Assembly (NCBI GenBank): GCA_963969365.1 | Contig: OZ017756.1 | Span: 310,001 to 374,000, forward strand | Source: Asterochloris sp. CNOR1 | Taxonomy: Eukaryota; Chlorophyta; Trebouxiophyceae; Trebouxiales; Trebouxiaceae | Direction of reading: 5' to 3' | DNA: 64,000 nt | In this document: positions 25,174 to 38,200 of the stretch, piece after piece | How the letters are laid out: every line of letters starts with the position of its first letter | Numbering within the stretch: the stretch's first letter is position 1 | The notes under the pieces: generated by a model | Seen by the model: only the letters and a program-made list of their open reading frames with translations | What the model was told of the DNA's origin: nothing | Database searches by the model: none | Translations under genes and position numbers: made by a program

Positions 25174-28100
25174 TTACACCTTCTTCACCTGCAGCAATCA
25201 CAACAACAAGTTCTTGCATTCTCAGAGGCTGGCTTCAATTCAGGTGTGCACAGACAGCACGTGCCAGCTGCTGTAGGTGTTTTATGACGCCTGGCAACCC
25301 TGCTCATTCCACAAGTGACAGGATGCTGCACTCATCCGGGGAAGTCAGACATGTGGTATGCTCTTCACTGGCAGGGCCAACCGGTTGCCAGGTATTGTCC
25401 CAGCTGGAGAAGGCACGCTGGCAGCAGCATGTGTCTAAAAAAGCAGCTCAGACATAAAAGTTGCACGTCATTCTGCTGTGTGCTGTGGCAGTGCAAGCCC
25501 CCACATAATGATTGCTCACCAGCTGGACAATGTCCTCATCCTCAAGGACGTGGTCCTTGCCCACTTTCTGCGGCCGGTGCTTGGTGCTGGTGCCCCAGAC
25601 GAGGGCGTACTTGAACTGCTTGATGATGCCCTTGTGCAGGCGGTTGCAGAAATCCTCCACGGTTGTGTGGCTTTTGGGTAGCACCACTGGGTCGTTGTAG
25701 TCTGGCAGCTTGCCCTGCAGGTGGGGGTCTAAGCCTTGTAGGGAGCACCACCGGGTCCTCCAGCCTGGTGCTCAGCAGAGGGGGCGGGCAGCAATCTGTC
25801 CGCGCTGCAGCAGCAGTAGTCACAGGCCGGGTGATTATGCACAGCACACAGTGTTCTGATGCACAGCCCCTATGGTGCCACAGGGAGTCAACAGCTAACT
25901 GAGAAACAGAGCGCCCACTATGGGCTCTGTGCAGCTGCCTGCAAGGGCCATGCGCGGCAAAGAGAATGTGCAACCTGGCATGCAGCCCTGTAACAAAGTA
26001 GGCTGCCAACTTGGCCAGCACGCAGAAACAGTCAGCACAGGTGCTCAGCACCTTGGAAGCCGACACAGCAGCAGCCCTGAACACATGTCGCCAGTATTTC
26101 ACATCAGGTGTGTCCATCAGAAAGGCCCCTGGTGTGCTGCTCCCAGGTGCACAGCAGCGGTGCTGACCTTGAGGGTATGAGGCACAGTCGAAGTGGCGAC
26201 TTTGTGCACCATCGTGCCTCGAGCAGAGAGCGTGTTGCAGAGCGTTGAAAGTGCACAGTGCAGACCTTGGGCTTGGTGTAGACACGCACAAGGTCCAGGT
26301 ACTCCCAGCACATCTCCACCAGACCGTCCAGGTTCCAGTTGTGGTAGGCGCACACAGGGCAGTAGTGGGGCAGCCTGTCGATGACATTAAGCTCCTGCAG
26401 GCAGCGCAGCCAACAAGGAATTCCATATATGATGAAGCAGGTGGTATGGTAGGGGCAAGCTTGGGGGCAGTCAACAACAGCAGCGGCCGGACATGCTACT
26501 CCTGCATGCACCCCACTGCAGAACCTTAATGCGCTCTAGTGCACCATGCTTCAGTTCCTTCAAACCTTGTTCACCCTCAAGCCACCCACCTCTGTGGTGA
26601 TCTGGTCGATCTTATTCAGCACGTAGATGGCTGGGATGTAGATGCGGCTGCCCTCGATGATGTCGATCAGATCCTCGACGACGCAGTCCTCCTTGAAGTG
26701 GATGTCTGCGTTGTGCACCTTGTACTCTGCGCACACAGCTCTGCAGGCTGCAGGCAGCACCAAGGCTACGTCAGCATCCCTGATGGTCAGGCAGAGCAGC
26801 CTTGCGTGGCCACCAGACAATCAGTGTTTCCCATAATCCGTACTGTTTCTGTCACACACACAACCCAGGGTGGGACATGCCCCTCTTGCAAGACTCAAGG
26901 CACAGCGTGGCCTTGGCAAACCCGAGACACAACCCAAATCATCTGGTGGGCCTGTGTGGAATGCAGCTCTACAGTTTGCAACCAACAGCAGGGATGCCTT
27001 GAGGTGCCTGCTAGGGATGCAGCCATCCTGTAACGCAGTGAAGCTCTGCAGTGTCTACCCTAGACGCAGTGCAGACGGCTTCACAGGCTGCGCACAGCAA
27101 GGACAACAGCAACAGGCATAACCAGGCCATTTTGATCTTGAGTGGCGACAGAGACTCTGGACCCCTGTTGGTATCAGGCAGCACCTTCACATGCAATCGG
27201 TGCCTGTTGCAGCAGCCAGCTTAAGTCTGAGGTCTGACATAGACGCTTGCCTTAGTTGGCCAGCAACTTGACATGTTGGGGCTACCCCTTGAACAAGCAA
27301 TCTCACATTCGAGGTCCAGTTTGGGCTCCTGCACTGTGGTGCTCATGGTGATGCCGCCCTTGTCCTTCTTTCTGAAGGTGATGGCCGGCGGCCGCTTGTT
27401 CAGGCGAATTCCAAAGCCTTCGAGCTCTTTCTCAATCAGACGCTTGTGGGAGATGGGCTTCAGGCAGTCCAGCACAATCAGGATGAGGTTGCAGGTGCGC
27501 GCTGTGGAGATGACCTGCAGCATTAGTGTTGAATTTGCTGGACAGACCAACACATCAGGGGTGATGCTGCTGCCGTACAGGATGACAGCGCAGCAGCATG
27601 CTGTGGATGTGCTGCAGCAGACATCTGAAAGGTGTTGGGCCAATGAAGTGCAGTGATGCTGTCATCACCAAGCCAAGGCAATGAGGATGAGGTTGCAAGT
27701 GCAGGCAGTGGAACTGTGACGCAAATTTGGAGGTGGCTGCCTTGAGAACCAAGGTGTGTAAGCTATTGACCTGCCGGGGCAGTGAAGATGACGCCACACA
27801 GTCCAGCACAATGAGGCTGACATGGCAGGGGCAAGCGGTACAATGACCTGCAGTTGAGGAAACGGGTGCAACCAAAGAAATGCTATTGGGCATACCCCAC
27901 CAATGAAAATTAGGTTGCGGTTGTGGCCTGTTTTGAAGGCCAGCAGCAGCCCTGGGCAGCTCAGTTGGTTGACAGCAAGACTGCGGGTGCTAGCAGGCCT
28001 CATTACCAGTGCAGCACTCATACAGGCACTGGCAGTGAGATAAGGCCACAATAGCAGGGCAACTGCTGCTTGCGAGGCTGCTGCATGAGGCACTCCGGCG

Positions 28101-29692
28101 TCAGGCAGGTGCAGGATATGACAGACCGCTTCAATGACCCTCAAGGTTGCTTGCTAAATATGTGTGTGCAGCACTGCTTCAGCATCAATCAGTCTGATGA
28201 CTTGCCAGTCCCATACCCGCCCACTGTGCCCCCTGAACTTCAACTCTGTCTCTCTCTCTCTCAGGTGTGCTTACCTGGCGCCCACGTCCCTTTCCGTCCT
28301 TGGCACCCTCAATAATTCCGGGTAGATCCAGCAACTGAATCTTGGCGCCTCGGAACCTGATTACGCCCGGCACGCACGTGAGTGTCGTGAACTCGTACGC
28401 TGCCACCTGCAGCATGGTCATGTGAGAGGTGGGCATGGTCTGTGCTGTTGTGTGCCTGGTCCCCTCTAACATTCACACTGATTGCTTCTTGGCCATGCAA
28501 GAGCCTTTGGTGTTGTTAGCGTGCTGTGCTCAGGGCAGGCGCCTTGGGGAGGAGAAATGCTGTTACAGAGCCCAGAGGTAGAGTGCGCTGCATGATCTGT
28601 CTGCCCATGCTGCTGATGCAGGTCTGGGGGTAGCCTTGCATCCCCGCAGACAGCAAAGCAGCATGCAGTCTGACACTCACACATACTACATGCACTGCGA
28701 GTGTGCTGGCACTGCAGCCCCTTTTCCAATGCACAGAGAGTGCCACACCAGATGTTCAGCCCACCTCAGAAAACGTGCCCGTCAGCTTATTCAGCAACGT
28801 GGACTTCCCCACAGACGGGAACCCCACCAGCCCCACTCTTGCATCCCCCACTTTATTCACATCAAAGCCTGCAGCAGCAGCTTTTGGGGTTGGCTCAAAG
28901 TGAGCTGGTAGGAATTGGGCCAGTTGGCTGCATCACACCATATGGCTTCACCCCGGCTGGGGTTGGGAGGGGATGCATGTCCTCCATCCAAATGGGACGA
29001 GCAGCTCTCAATTGGTAACAGTAAACGTAGAAGCAGGTTGTCAAGCATAGGGATGCTGCGCACCTTCACCCTTGCCGCCACCTCCTGAGCCACTGCTGGG
29101 CTCCAGCAGCTCACGCCTCAGCTTGGCCAGCTTGGCCTGCACGGAGCAGCAGCCTATTCTGCCTGCCAATGTCGAGCCCACATTGCAGACATGTGTGCAA
29201 ACAATGTGCATGCTCTCAACATGTCCATGTCAATGTGTGCCAGCGACGTGGTGTATGCATGGCTGGTAGCCTGTGCAGCTGTGAGCGTGTCGCCTTGGCC
29301 ACTCAGGTTGCTTTCACGCTGGTGCCTGTGGGCTCGCTGTGCACAAGCCTGGACGCCAACGGGTGCAAGCATTGCAGGCCAGCTGCAGCCTGGCTTGTTG
29401 CTGCTCCCTGTTGTACCTTGAGGAGCCCCAAGTGAGCACTGGTGGCCTGCAGCAAGGGCAACAGCAAGGTCAGCACTGGTTGCTAGGTGTTGTGCTGGTC
29501 CATGGCAAGCATTTGCAGACTGACCTTGTTCTTCTGAGTCCTCGCCATCTCATCCTCAATGTCCTGCAGGGCAAGACGCGGTCAGCAGGCAGCACCTGGC
29601 AGGTGTTACAATGGCTTGAGACATATCGACTGCATATGAGATAACAAGTGGAAAAGCTTGCTCAGCACCTTGATCTTCTGCATGGTCGTCAT
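25174..29692 (-). CDS. DRG1: Developmentally regulated GTP-binding protein 1 (DRG1 family)
   Basis: OBG/DRG-family GTPase associated with ribosomes and translation. Eleven exons (29692-29669, 29563-29525, 29446-29417, 29136-29064, 28868-28765, 28406-28275, 27514-27307, 26747-26590, 26394-26266, 25714-25520, 25188-25174) total 369 codons; 368 aa matches the usual length. N-terminal helix: [21 protein letters not shown]1: [10 protein letters not shown]2: [12 protein letters not shown]3: [19 protein letters not shown]4: LNKIDQ. The inserted S5D2L region includes [20 protein letters not shown]. The TGS domain runs [20 protein letters not shown] to [20 protein letters not shown]. The last coding exon is 15 nt (VKKV, stop). 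It is DRG1, not DRG2, because of the TTVEDFC and KVGKDH motifs. Intron 27515-28274 contains decayed copies of exon 7. Divergent from uL11m. Confidence 0.96.
27661..27930 (-). repeat. Decayed copies of the start of DRG1 exon 7
   Basis: Three stretches in the intron just upstream of exon 27514-27307 resemble that exon's first 60 nt. On the minus strand, one (about 27852-27787) keeps CTGCAGGTCATT and ATTGTGCTGGACTG; one (about 27715-27665) keeps TTGCAACCTCATCCT; one (about 27930-27900) keeps CGCAACCTAATT. None stays in frame. Confidence 0.7.
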
Positions 29693-30016
29693 GGCTGCTG
29701 TTGTGTTGACTGCCCTCTGCTATGGTCTGGGGTGAGAGGTCCAACTCAGGCAACTCAGGTGCAGTGCTTGCTGCTTCAAATGGAAGTCTGCTGCGCCAGT
29801 GGTGGGATTGCAGAGAAGCTGCAATGACCGGCTTGGGAAGAACGGAACTGTCGTACTCGACTGCTATCCTGGCGCAGCCTCCAGCCTCGATCACCTGGGA
29901 CAGCCAGAGAACTGCACCCAGGGGCACTTGAGGCGCCTGCCAGCTGGCATTGCTGCAGTTGAGCATTGCCACCATCTGACCCAGGGCAACCTCCGTCAGA
30001 GGAGTATCTTTCAGGC
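29693..30016. promoter_or_regulatory. Bidirectional promoter, DRG1 and uL11m
   Basis: 324 bp separate the start codons of a ribosome-associated GTPase and a mitochondrial ribosomal protein. No named element was seen; the sequence is mixed and non-repetitive. Confidence 0.55.
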
Positions 30017-31232
30017 ATGTCAGCAAGGGGCAAGGCTGCTAAAACCGTCACAGCCACAATCAAGCTCCTGATCCCAGCAGCTGGAGCCAAGCCAGCTCCC
30101 CCTGTGGGCCCAGCCTTAGGACAGGCTGGGCTCAATATCATGTCCTTCTGCAAGGACTTCAATGCCAAGACATCAGAAATTAATGTGAGCTGCCAGTGCT
30201 TAACTGCAGCAATGTCGTTGCAAAACAACTGGCGCTCCCTGCTGTGCATGCATGGCCTGAGTAGGCAGCGGCAGGCACACAGTCACTTTGGCAGAAGCGC
30301 CAACTTGCTGGAGAAGTGCAGCATCAGTGCTGCAGCTCTCCTTTGAAGATTCTGCAGTGTCTTCAGAGTCTCAGTGGATGTGCTGATGCCTTGGATGGAC
30401 TTGCCCTGCATGAGCTCTGTACATGTAATGCAGGCTGGCACTCCCATCCCTGTAGTCATCACAGCCTTCAGCGACAAGACCTTCACATTTGTGAGTGCCA
30501 TGCCTGCTGCTGGCCAGGTGTTGGTGCGTTCATGTCTGCATCAGGCAATGCTCCCAAGCCCTGCCGTCCACAGCTGCTGCCAGGGAGCCTGTGTACGTCT
30601 CTGCCACATCTGTTTGCACTTGGGTGGGAGCCTGGCCCAAATGCGGCCTCTCCGTCTGGGTGTGCCTCCGATCTATGCTGTTCAGAACCAGTCGCCAACA
30701 ATAGGCCACTGCCCTTCAGCCTGCTTCCACCCCCTCTGCTGATGAGCTTCCACCCTGTCTGCACCCTGCATTCACCCTGCATCTGCTGCTGCTGCTGCGT
30801 GGCAACATGCCTGCTCAGTGGGAAGCATGCCTGCCAACGGCTCTGCCAGGTGCAGCATCCCTCAGCCTCCTGCCCAGACTGCTGCTGCACCCTGCCTGCC
30901 AACATCAACGTCACGCTGCATGGTGCAGCAGCTCCCAACTCCTGTCGCGACCCCTGCTGTTGCCGCTGCAGACCACCAAGACGCCGCCTGTCACACACTT
31001 CATAAAGCAGGCGGCAGGGCTTGAGAAGGGGAGCCAGCGACCGGGTCATGCAGGCGCCGGCGAGATCTCGTCCAAGGCCATCTTTGAGATTGCCCAGGTC
31101 AAGCAGGCCGACACCCCACACATCCCCCTGGAGCACATCTGCAGCTCCATCGCCGGGACATGCAGAAGCATGGGCATCAAGGTTGCTTCTCGGACACCGG
31201 CCGCCGCGGCTGCACCTGCTGCAGAAGCCTGA
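30017..31232 (+). CDS. Mitochondrial large-subunit ribosomal protein uL11
   Basis: Component of the L7/L12 stalk base of the mitoribosome. Three exons (30017-30184, 30434-30490, 30972-31232) give 161 aa with matched phases. The N-terminal domain reads [20 protein letters not shown], then [20 protein letters not shown] (the classic [19 protein letters not shown] motif). The middle is [17 protein letters not shown]. The rRNA-binding C-terminal domain is [20 protein letters not shown], then a [13 protein letters not shown] segment and [13 protein letters not shown]. The FCKDFNA form and the KQAD helix point to the mitochondrial, not plastid, paralogue. The presequence is short or absent, as is usual for uL11m of this type. 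The Ala-rich C-terminal tail ([11 protein letters not shown]) is an extension. Confidence 0.94.
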
Positions 31233-32278
31233 TGCCTGCTGTAGATCCCTTTGCTTGATTTGATGTTTGACTCTGACATGTGTCGAGCTTCTGTGTCTGA
31301 CTGCCAACATGCTCTGCTTGGCACTCCAATTTTGGCTTTTTAGCTCATTTCTTTGTGTCTCTTGACGTGAATGTCATTTCACTTCGCCTATAAGTGCACT
31401 GAAAGGTGCAGCCAATCGCTTCTCGGCCAGACTGGATGCAGGTGGGAGATGCTGGTGCAGCTGGACTTGAAATCATTGTTTGAACTGCTGTCAAGTGTGC
31501 TGACCTTGACAATGTCACTCGTGGCACATCTTGAGGTCACTAAAGGGGCCTGTGGTGGGGTTTGAATGCCTGTCAGTGTTACAGGAGGTAAAGATTCATG
31601 TGTTGGTGATAAGGCCGCCTTAGCAGATGGCACAGGGGCTTTACAGCAGTGCAGCTGACTTATGCTGAGAGAGGTGAAGAGCTCTCCACTATTCATCTGA
31701 AGCCAATGTAGGTAGCTCACCTTGCTGTCATGGGGCAGACTTCACTCTTTCAAGTGAGGCTGGCTTCGCTGTCTTTAGAGCTCTGAAGCCTTGAGGCTGC
31801 TGACAGGCGCATGATCAATGTTCCTCCTGCACTAAGCAGCCTCAGCACAGAGAGATGCCATAGTGCCCCAAAGCTGTTACAAAACGGCAACCTTGTGCCC
31901 TGCAAGCAGGCCTGGACAACAGCAGCAGGGCAGCTAGTAAGTAGACTATGAAATCTGGCCACTGACAAGCCTGCCTATTGTTTTCAGTTTGGCTGCATGT
32001 GCTTGCCAGCATCAATTAGGGATTGTTGGATTCCATGTCATGGCAACGATCACCAATCATTGCACAACTGGAAGCCCCCTCCTTACATGCATATACCCTC
32101 AAGCTATTCCAAATTCAATGCTCTAGATCAAGACACCTCGTCAGGCATAGGGGTTAGCAGGGAGATTTCACAGTCAAGCAGAATCTGAGCTCAGGGTGGG
32201 GCACAGAAAAGCAGGGCTCTCTCTAGGACGGCTCCATACAGCACCTCTCAGTGCTGAGACCGAGACCTGACATTCGGG
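31233..32278. other. Intergenic region between convergent uL11m and GH5 genes
   Basis: Just over 1 kb. It contains the 3' UTRs of both genes. Base composition is less GC-rich than the flanks, with no open frame that shows splice-consistent coding. I see no RNA gene or repeat here. Confidence 0.5.
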
Positions 32279-35200
32279 TCAATTGAAGTTCCATGGCTTC
32301 AACTTGAGGCCTGCACTGGAGGTGGAGGAGGGCCCAGCCAGGTACGCAATCTTGTACCTGCATCAAGTGAGCATGCTGTGAGCATGCCTTCGGGAATGTT
32401 CTGCAGGATGAGGGGGTGCAATGCATCACTGGGTGCACTGAATTGGCCTCTCACATCAGCACACAGGTTGCTAGGGAGCATGCATGATGCACAACCAGGC
32501 CCAGGCAACAAGGATGGCAGCCTATTGATGAGTGCCAATCACCCTGCATCTTGCCCACATATATGCTGTTGCGAGCTCAATGCTGTAAGAAATGTTGGGC
32601 CAGGCATGCAGGCAGCTGAGTGCCACTCACCATTGAATGGTAGCCCAGTCATTGCCCACTATGCCGCCGGTGTCGCCGCTAGTGGGATTCCAGCCCCAGA
32701 AGACAAAGGACTGGATGTTGCTGTGGTCTGTGTTGAACTCTGTGCCTGGGGAGACGGTGATGACACTGTTCATCCAGCTGACCATGTCCTGGTAGTTCGA
32801 GATGTCATTCTGGCTCGCAAAGCTGCAGCCATACTCGCCAATGATGACTGCAAAGCGCTCGCACTGGCTTGTGGCGCCAGTGCCGGTGCAGTAGCCTGCA
32901 GCGCAATACGCCAGCAGGAGTTAGGGCTGCAGCCACGCCTGCCAGTGATGACTGCAAGACCCTCTCAGACACCAGCACTGGTGCTGTGTTGCAGTCCAGG
33001 CAGCCAGCAGGGATGAGGCCCACAGCTGCACTCCGCTATGATGACTGCAGAGCGCTTGCACAGGCCAGGTGTAGTATCGCAGAGCAGGCAGCAACAGTGG
33101 CTCGAGGTGGGGCCAGAACAAGCTGTCCTGCATGGCATGCACCGCTTGCATGTGTCGGTGCAGTATCTGTAGGGCTAGCCTGCATTGCAAGCAGCGCTAG
33201 GATAGCTCGATGATACTGCTGCAGCTTGCCACCAATGGGGGTGGCGCGCCCCACAGGGAGCAGCCTAAACACCTTCACGGGAGCTGCTTCGCCTGTGAAG
33301 CGGACAGACAATCCGCAGCAAACCCCAGAGGCCCCTGGCGGGCTCGTACAGCTGCCTACCAGTCAATCAGGCTGTACCCAGCACTGCCTCAATCGGTCTT
33401 GATTTTTTGTGCATTCGCATTTGCAATCTTGAGCAGAGGCGGCTGCCAGGCACCATGCAGCATCAGAACTCAGTTGGTCTGTGCCCTATTGTGCAATGGC
33501 GTCACCTTGGGTTGTCTTGCGGCCAAAGGACCTGCTCATACGCCACCATAGCCAGTAGCCATTGTAGCCGTAGATTGCACCAGTCACAGAGGGCCCATAC
33601 ACGTGAGGGCCCAGCACAATCTGTACAGCAGAGGTGAGGACAGTGTGAGTGCTGGGCCAGGTCTGGAGCCCAGGCAGCTGGCTGCCCAAGCCTGCGGCAG
33701 TGACAGCTTGTGTGTTGCTGCCAGTGCAGGGTGTTGGGTTCGCAGCAACAAGGCAGGCAATCCAGGTACCCTCACCGTGCACAAGGGTGCAGCCTATTCT
33801 GGCACCACGAGAGGCAGCACACGCTTGGTGCCAATGGCACATAGAAAGGGGAATCATCACTGACAGCAGCTGATGCTCATGTTTGTCTTGAAGTAGCTTT
33901 TCACCATAGTCCAGGCAAACCAATGGCTCCAGCCAATTGATGTGACACACCTCCCTGAAGCAGGGCAGCTTCAGCGGGGAGTCCCTGCCTGATGGAGGCA
34001 TGGCTGACTGACAAGCGCCGCCATTGCTGGCGCAGGCCCCACCTGGTTGATGTATGGCATGCCAACAATGGTGGTGAAGAAGTTGTTGGGGTTGCTCATG
34101 CCCTGGTAGTTTGCCAGAACATCTGCATCTGTGAAGAAGCCATCGCCCCAGTTGACAACCATGGTCTGCCCGGTGCCCTGCAGATGGGTTGACCAGAGTT
34201 TAGAAAACAAGCAAGGGGTTGCCACTGCCTGCCCAGCTCCCTGCCAATGTTGCTGTTCCAGTGCTGTAGCCCTCAGGGTCCACACAATGGCCCTTCCAGG
34301 CGTACAGCAGGGTGTGAGCAAGCCTTTCACGTCTCTGGCACCCCTAGACCATGAGCCTGGGCCTGCCACATGAGGCACACACCCTGCCTAAGAGACAGCA
34401 GGCATGTGATGGGTTGCATCTCTGCCCTACGTCCTGAATACATACCTCAGCAAGCTCCAGGCTGCAGGGGAGCCATCGCCTACATGCAGGTCTCACACAA
34501 CAGACTTGCTCGGTGCTCAATGGGCAGACAGCTCACATTTACGGTTCCTGGGTGTCCCACACAGGGACAAGGGGTATCAAGCCTCAGGTGTCTGACCCCG
34601 TGGAGCACTGCCCACTCTCCCAAGCACACACCTGAATGACGAACAGTATGCTCTGGGCTGCGGGGGTGCCGATGGCCCACACGCCATTCAAGACTCCTAG
34701 GTAAAGGTCTTGCAGCGCGGGCCAGGTCTGGCCCCCGTTATAGGTGGGCTGCTCCCACATAAGGCCATAGCTGTCAGGCTCCTGCAACAAGCCAGGTACT
34801 ACTTGAGGGCAGAGAGGGGGTAAGCGGAATTTTCTTCATCAAGACAAGTCAGCTTTATTACAAGCTGGTGTCATCTCAATTATCGTGTAGCTGTCAGTCT
34901 CCCTGCAGCAAGCAGGTACCACTTGGTTGTGGGAGGGTCAATGCGCTTCCACACATACATGCCCAGACTCACATTCAGCAGGTCCAGGATGAGCTTGCCA
35001 GCTGTGTTGGGCAGGTTGATCATGTCGTTGACCAGGCCAACCCAGTTCTTGATCCATAGAGCAGAGTTCACCAGCTCCTGGTTTGTCTGCCACACTCCAG
35101 GGTGCCAGTCGGGCATCTGCAATAGGGCACAATCTTGTAAATAGGTGGCAGGGGTGAGGTGCCAGGGGCAGCCTGAGAGTCCAGCACCACGGCTGGATGA

Positions 35201-38200
35201 TGGCAGGGAAGCAATTGAGGGGCCAGCTTGCCGTGTAGACACCATAGCAGGGCTAGGCTGCATGTGGGCAGTGCAGAATGGGATAGAAAGTATATTGCAC
35301 TGGTTTAGCATGACACATGCAGGATGGGACAAGCAGCACGTGGCTGCCCTGATCAAGCACGCAGGTGGATGTGGCTGGCTGCATGCCCTGCAGGGCTGTG
35401 CCTCGCTGAATACGTACAGCTGCTGTGATTGCCGGCTGGACTGCTGCCTGCTCTGTGTGCTAACGCCGATGAAGCACAGGCTGAGTAGGGGCAGTATATT
35501 GTGCATTGTGGCTGCTTGCCCCGCATGGAAGCCAAGCTTGCAGAACAGGTGAGCTGAAGAGCTGGCTTTTCCCTGCCCAGCGCTGTTAGATCCACGTCGA
35601 ACATTCTCCCACAACAAGAGAGCTTCTGGCTGCAAGACTGCCAGTCTGAGAGTTTGCTGCCGCATAACTGCAGTCACAACTGCCGAAGGCAGCACGACAA
35701 GCCACCATGGCTGCATGCAACGCTGTCGACTAGCAGAGCTGTGTGGGAGGTAGCAGTAGCTGTCCACAAAGTTTGGATGTCCTTTCAGTCCTCCACCTAC
35801 TTCCCACATGACCATCAGCAGCAACAGTGGAGAACTCCAGCAGCAGCCCCCCTGAACCACCCGCTACATAGCACCAGATGGCAGCAATCAGGTTGACAGG
35901 CATACAGCCCCCATGCAGAATAATAGCAGCAGCTGAGATAACTCACCACGTAGAACCCATTGGCTGCAAAGAGGTTGACGGTGTAGAGGTAGCGCTGCTT
36001 GATGAGACCGCTGGCCTGGCCATAGGCGGCATTGCACTGCCCCTGTGCGCCATAGACCTGAGGGGCTGCCGTCAGCTGAGGCACTGCGCCCCCATTAGAT
36101 CCGTAGCTGATGCTGAGACCGCTGCAGGAGGGGCAGGGAGGAGAGCCTGAGCACCTTCTAGACATGAGACCGCATGGGTGCTTGTTGAAACTGCAGCACC
36201 CTGACCGCCAGCTGCATCAGGGGTAGGTGAGGAACACGTTCACTGCGTGGTCGTAGGTGCAGAGATGGGCAAAATCAGGCCAGGCAATGTCCCAAATCAA
36301 AGGTAGCGTTGTGGTGTGTGTGCTTGCCATCACTGTGACTGTCAGGCCAGGTCACCATCAGGCTTGGTTGGAGAGGCAGCTGCTGTCCTCATCAAATGCA
36401 GTGAGCTTGCCAGCTGGGCAGCAGTTGCTGCTGCTGACAACAAGTCAGGATGGTCTTGCAGCCAAAATCTCCGCACCAGGCTGAACAGGAGTGGTAGCCG
36501 CCCTGTGCAGCTGGGGCAGCATGGTGGAGACTCAGGGCTTGCATCACCAGCCACGCCCCTTGGCGGGGGCTCCATGCCAGGCCTGCTCACCTTGGAGGGG
36601 TGCAGTGGCTGGATTGCGAGCAAGCAGGGTCTTGAAATGCCTGGGTCGAGTGAGCCTGAAACCCTGAACCCTAGATCCTTCTGGGCACACACCTGGGAGG
36701 GGTGAGCCCGTTCAGAAGATACTGCTCGTTAGGGATGACGCAGGACTGGGGGTAGCTGGTGAAAGGGGTCTCATACAGCGTGTTGAAGCTGAAGGGCAGC
36801 TTGATGGTGTTGAAGCCCAGAGCCTTCATGCGGCGCATGACGTAGGCCAGGTCCTGCGTGGAGGCGTTAGAGCCCTGGTTCAGACCCTGCAGGCACACAC
36901 CAGCATCTGTGTATGCCAACATCAATTAGGTGCTGCCAGCATAAGGTAGGTTAGGTGGGTTCCAAACCCTGGCTCAGATGCTGGGAGCGCAGTGCGCCTG
37001 TTCAGGCCATGCCTGGAAGGAGCCAGGGTTCAAGCGTTATGCAGGCTATGGACGAAAGGGGCACCAAAGTTCAGGTGTGCTTAGCCGATGGGATGCGCGG
37101 TACAGGCAGTATGAGTCCATATGCTTTGTGCGAGTTGGTCATGACCGTGGAGCGTAGGCTCGTCATGGGCAGAGAGACCTGGCGCACAACAGGGTATTGC
37201 ACGAGGTGCTATGCCTTGTGCCATGGTGGTGCTGAGCTGTGCAGCTGACACATGCAGGTACAGGTGGGTTCTGGCTCACCTCCACCTGACCGATGTCAGT
37301 GTTGCCAAAGCCGTACCTGCAGACAGATGAGGGACGCCATTAGTGCTTGTGGTCTCTGCAGCTCTGGACAATCCTAGCATGGTAAGGCAAAGAGCAAAAC
37401 GAGACGCCTCCCGAAGTGGCAGGAGAAAAGCACATACTGTGGCAATTGTAACAAGAGGCTGTCTTGCTCAGGAGCCTGAGCAGCTGAGGCCGCAGCTAAG
37501 GCTCTCATTCACGCCTTGCATGCAGGAGAACTGCTCCCTGCCCACCACCCACACTTTGCTTTAACTGGAGCAGATCATGCAGGGTGCTTGGCCACTCACC
37601 ATGCCGTGCCAGGGCCCACCAGACACATTCTGCTCACAGTGAACCAGACCAAGCAGCCTCCGCGAGAACTCACCAGGCAATGCCCTTCAGGACAACTGGC
37701 TTGCCGTTCTGGTCCATCATCTGGTCATTCACTGTGGTCAGGAAGGGGCTACCGACCGGCAGGTAGGAGTAGGGCGCAAACCCTACATGTTTAGCGTCAG
37801 TGGCATTGGTTCTGCGATGGGTCCACAGATGTTTCAGAGGGGTGGGTCAGCCAAGGTGGGCTCGCATGCGTTGTTTCATGGCCTGTAAGCTTCTTCACAG
37901 GAGGCATGCTGCACGTTGGTGCTGCGCAGCACTGCATGTGCATGCAAGTCAGGTGGCAAGCATGGCGCACTGCCCTGAAGCAGATGTGCAGGAGAAGCAC
38001 ACCTGGTCTGCTGACCAGCAGTGCAGCAGCAGAAGGAACACTTGGCCTGAACTGCCTAGGCAGGAGAAAGAGGGGACATGTCCTGCAGGCGCATCCTGCT
38101 GCAGGGCAGACAGCTGTGCTGCTCGCAAGACTGGTTCCCCCAAGAGGCTGCCTCACCTGTGGGTGGTGCTTGAGCAGTGGTGGTGGGTGGAGGGGCCTGC

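Noticed and set aside
25542-26477. 311-codon minus-strand open frame in DRG1
   Set aside because: Overlaps the TGS-domain exon of DRG1 in another frame and crosses an intron; no domain.
28225-28265. TC-rich tract (TCTCTCTC) as a polypyrimidine splice signal or microsatellite of note
   Set aside because: Short, inside a DRG1 intron, on the wrong strand to be a DRG1 polypyrimidine tract; ordinary microsatellite.
34880-35860. 326-codon minus-strand open frame in GH5
   Set aside because: In frame with exon 35116-34973 but otherwise reads through an intron; the flanking exons join precisely without it.
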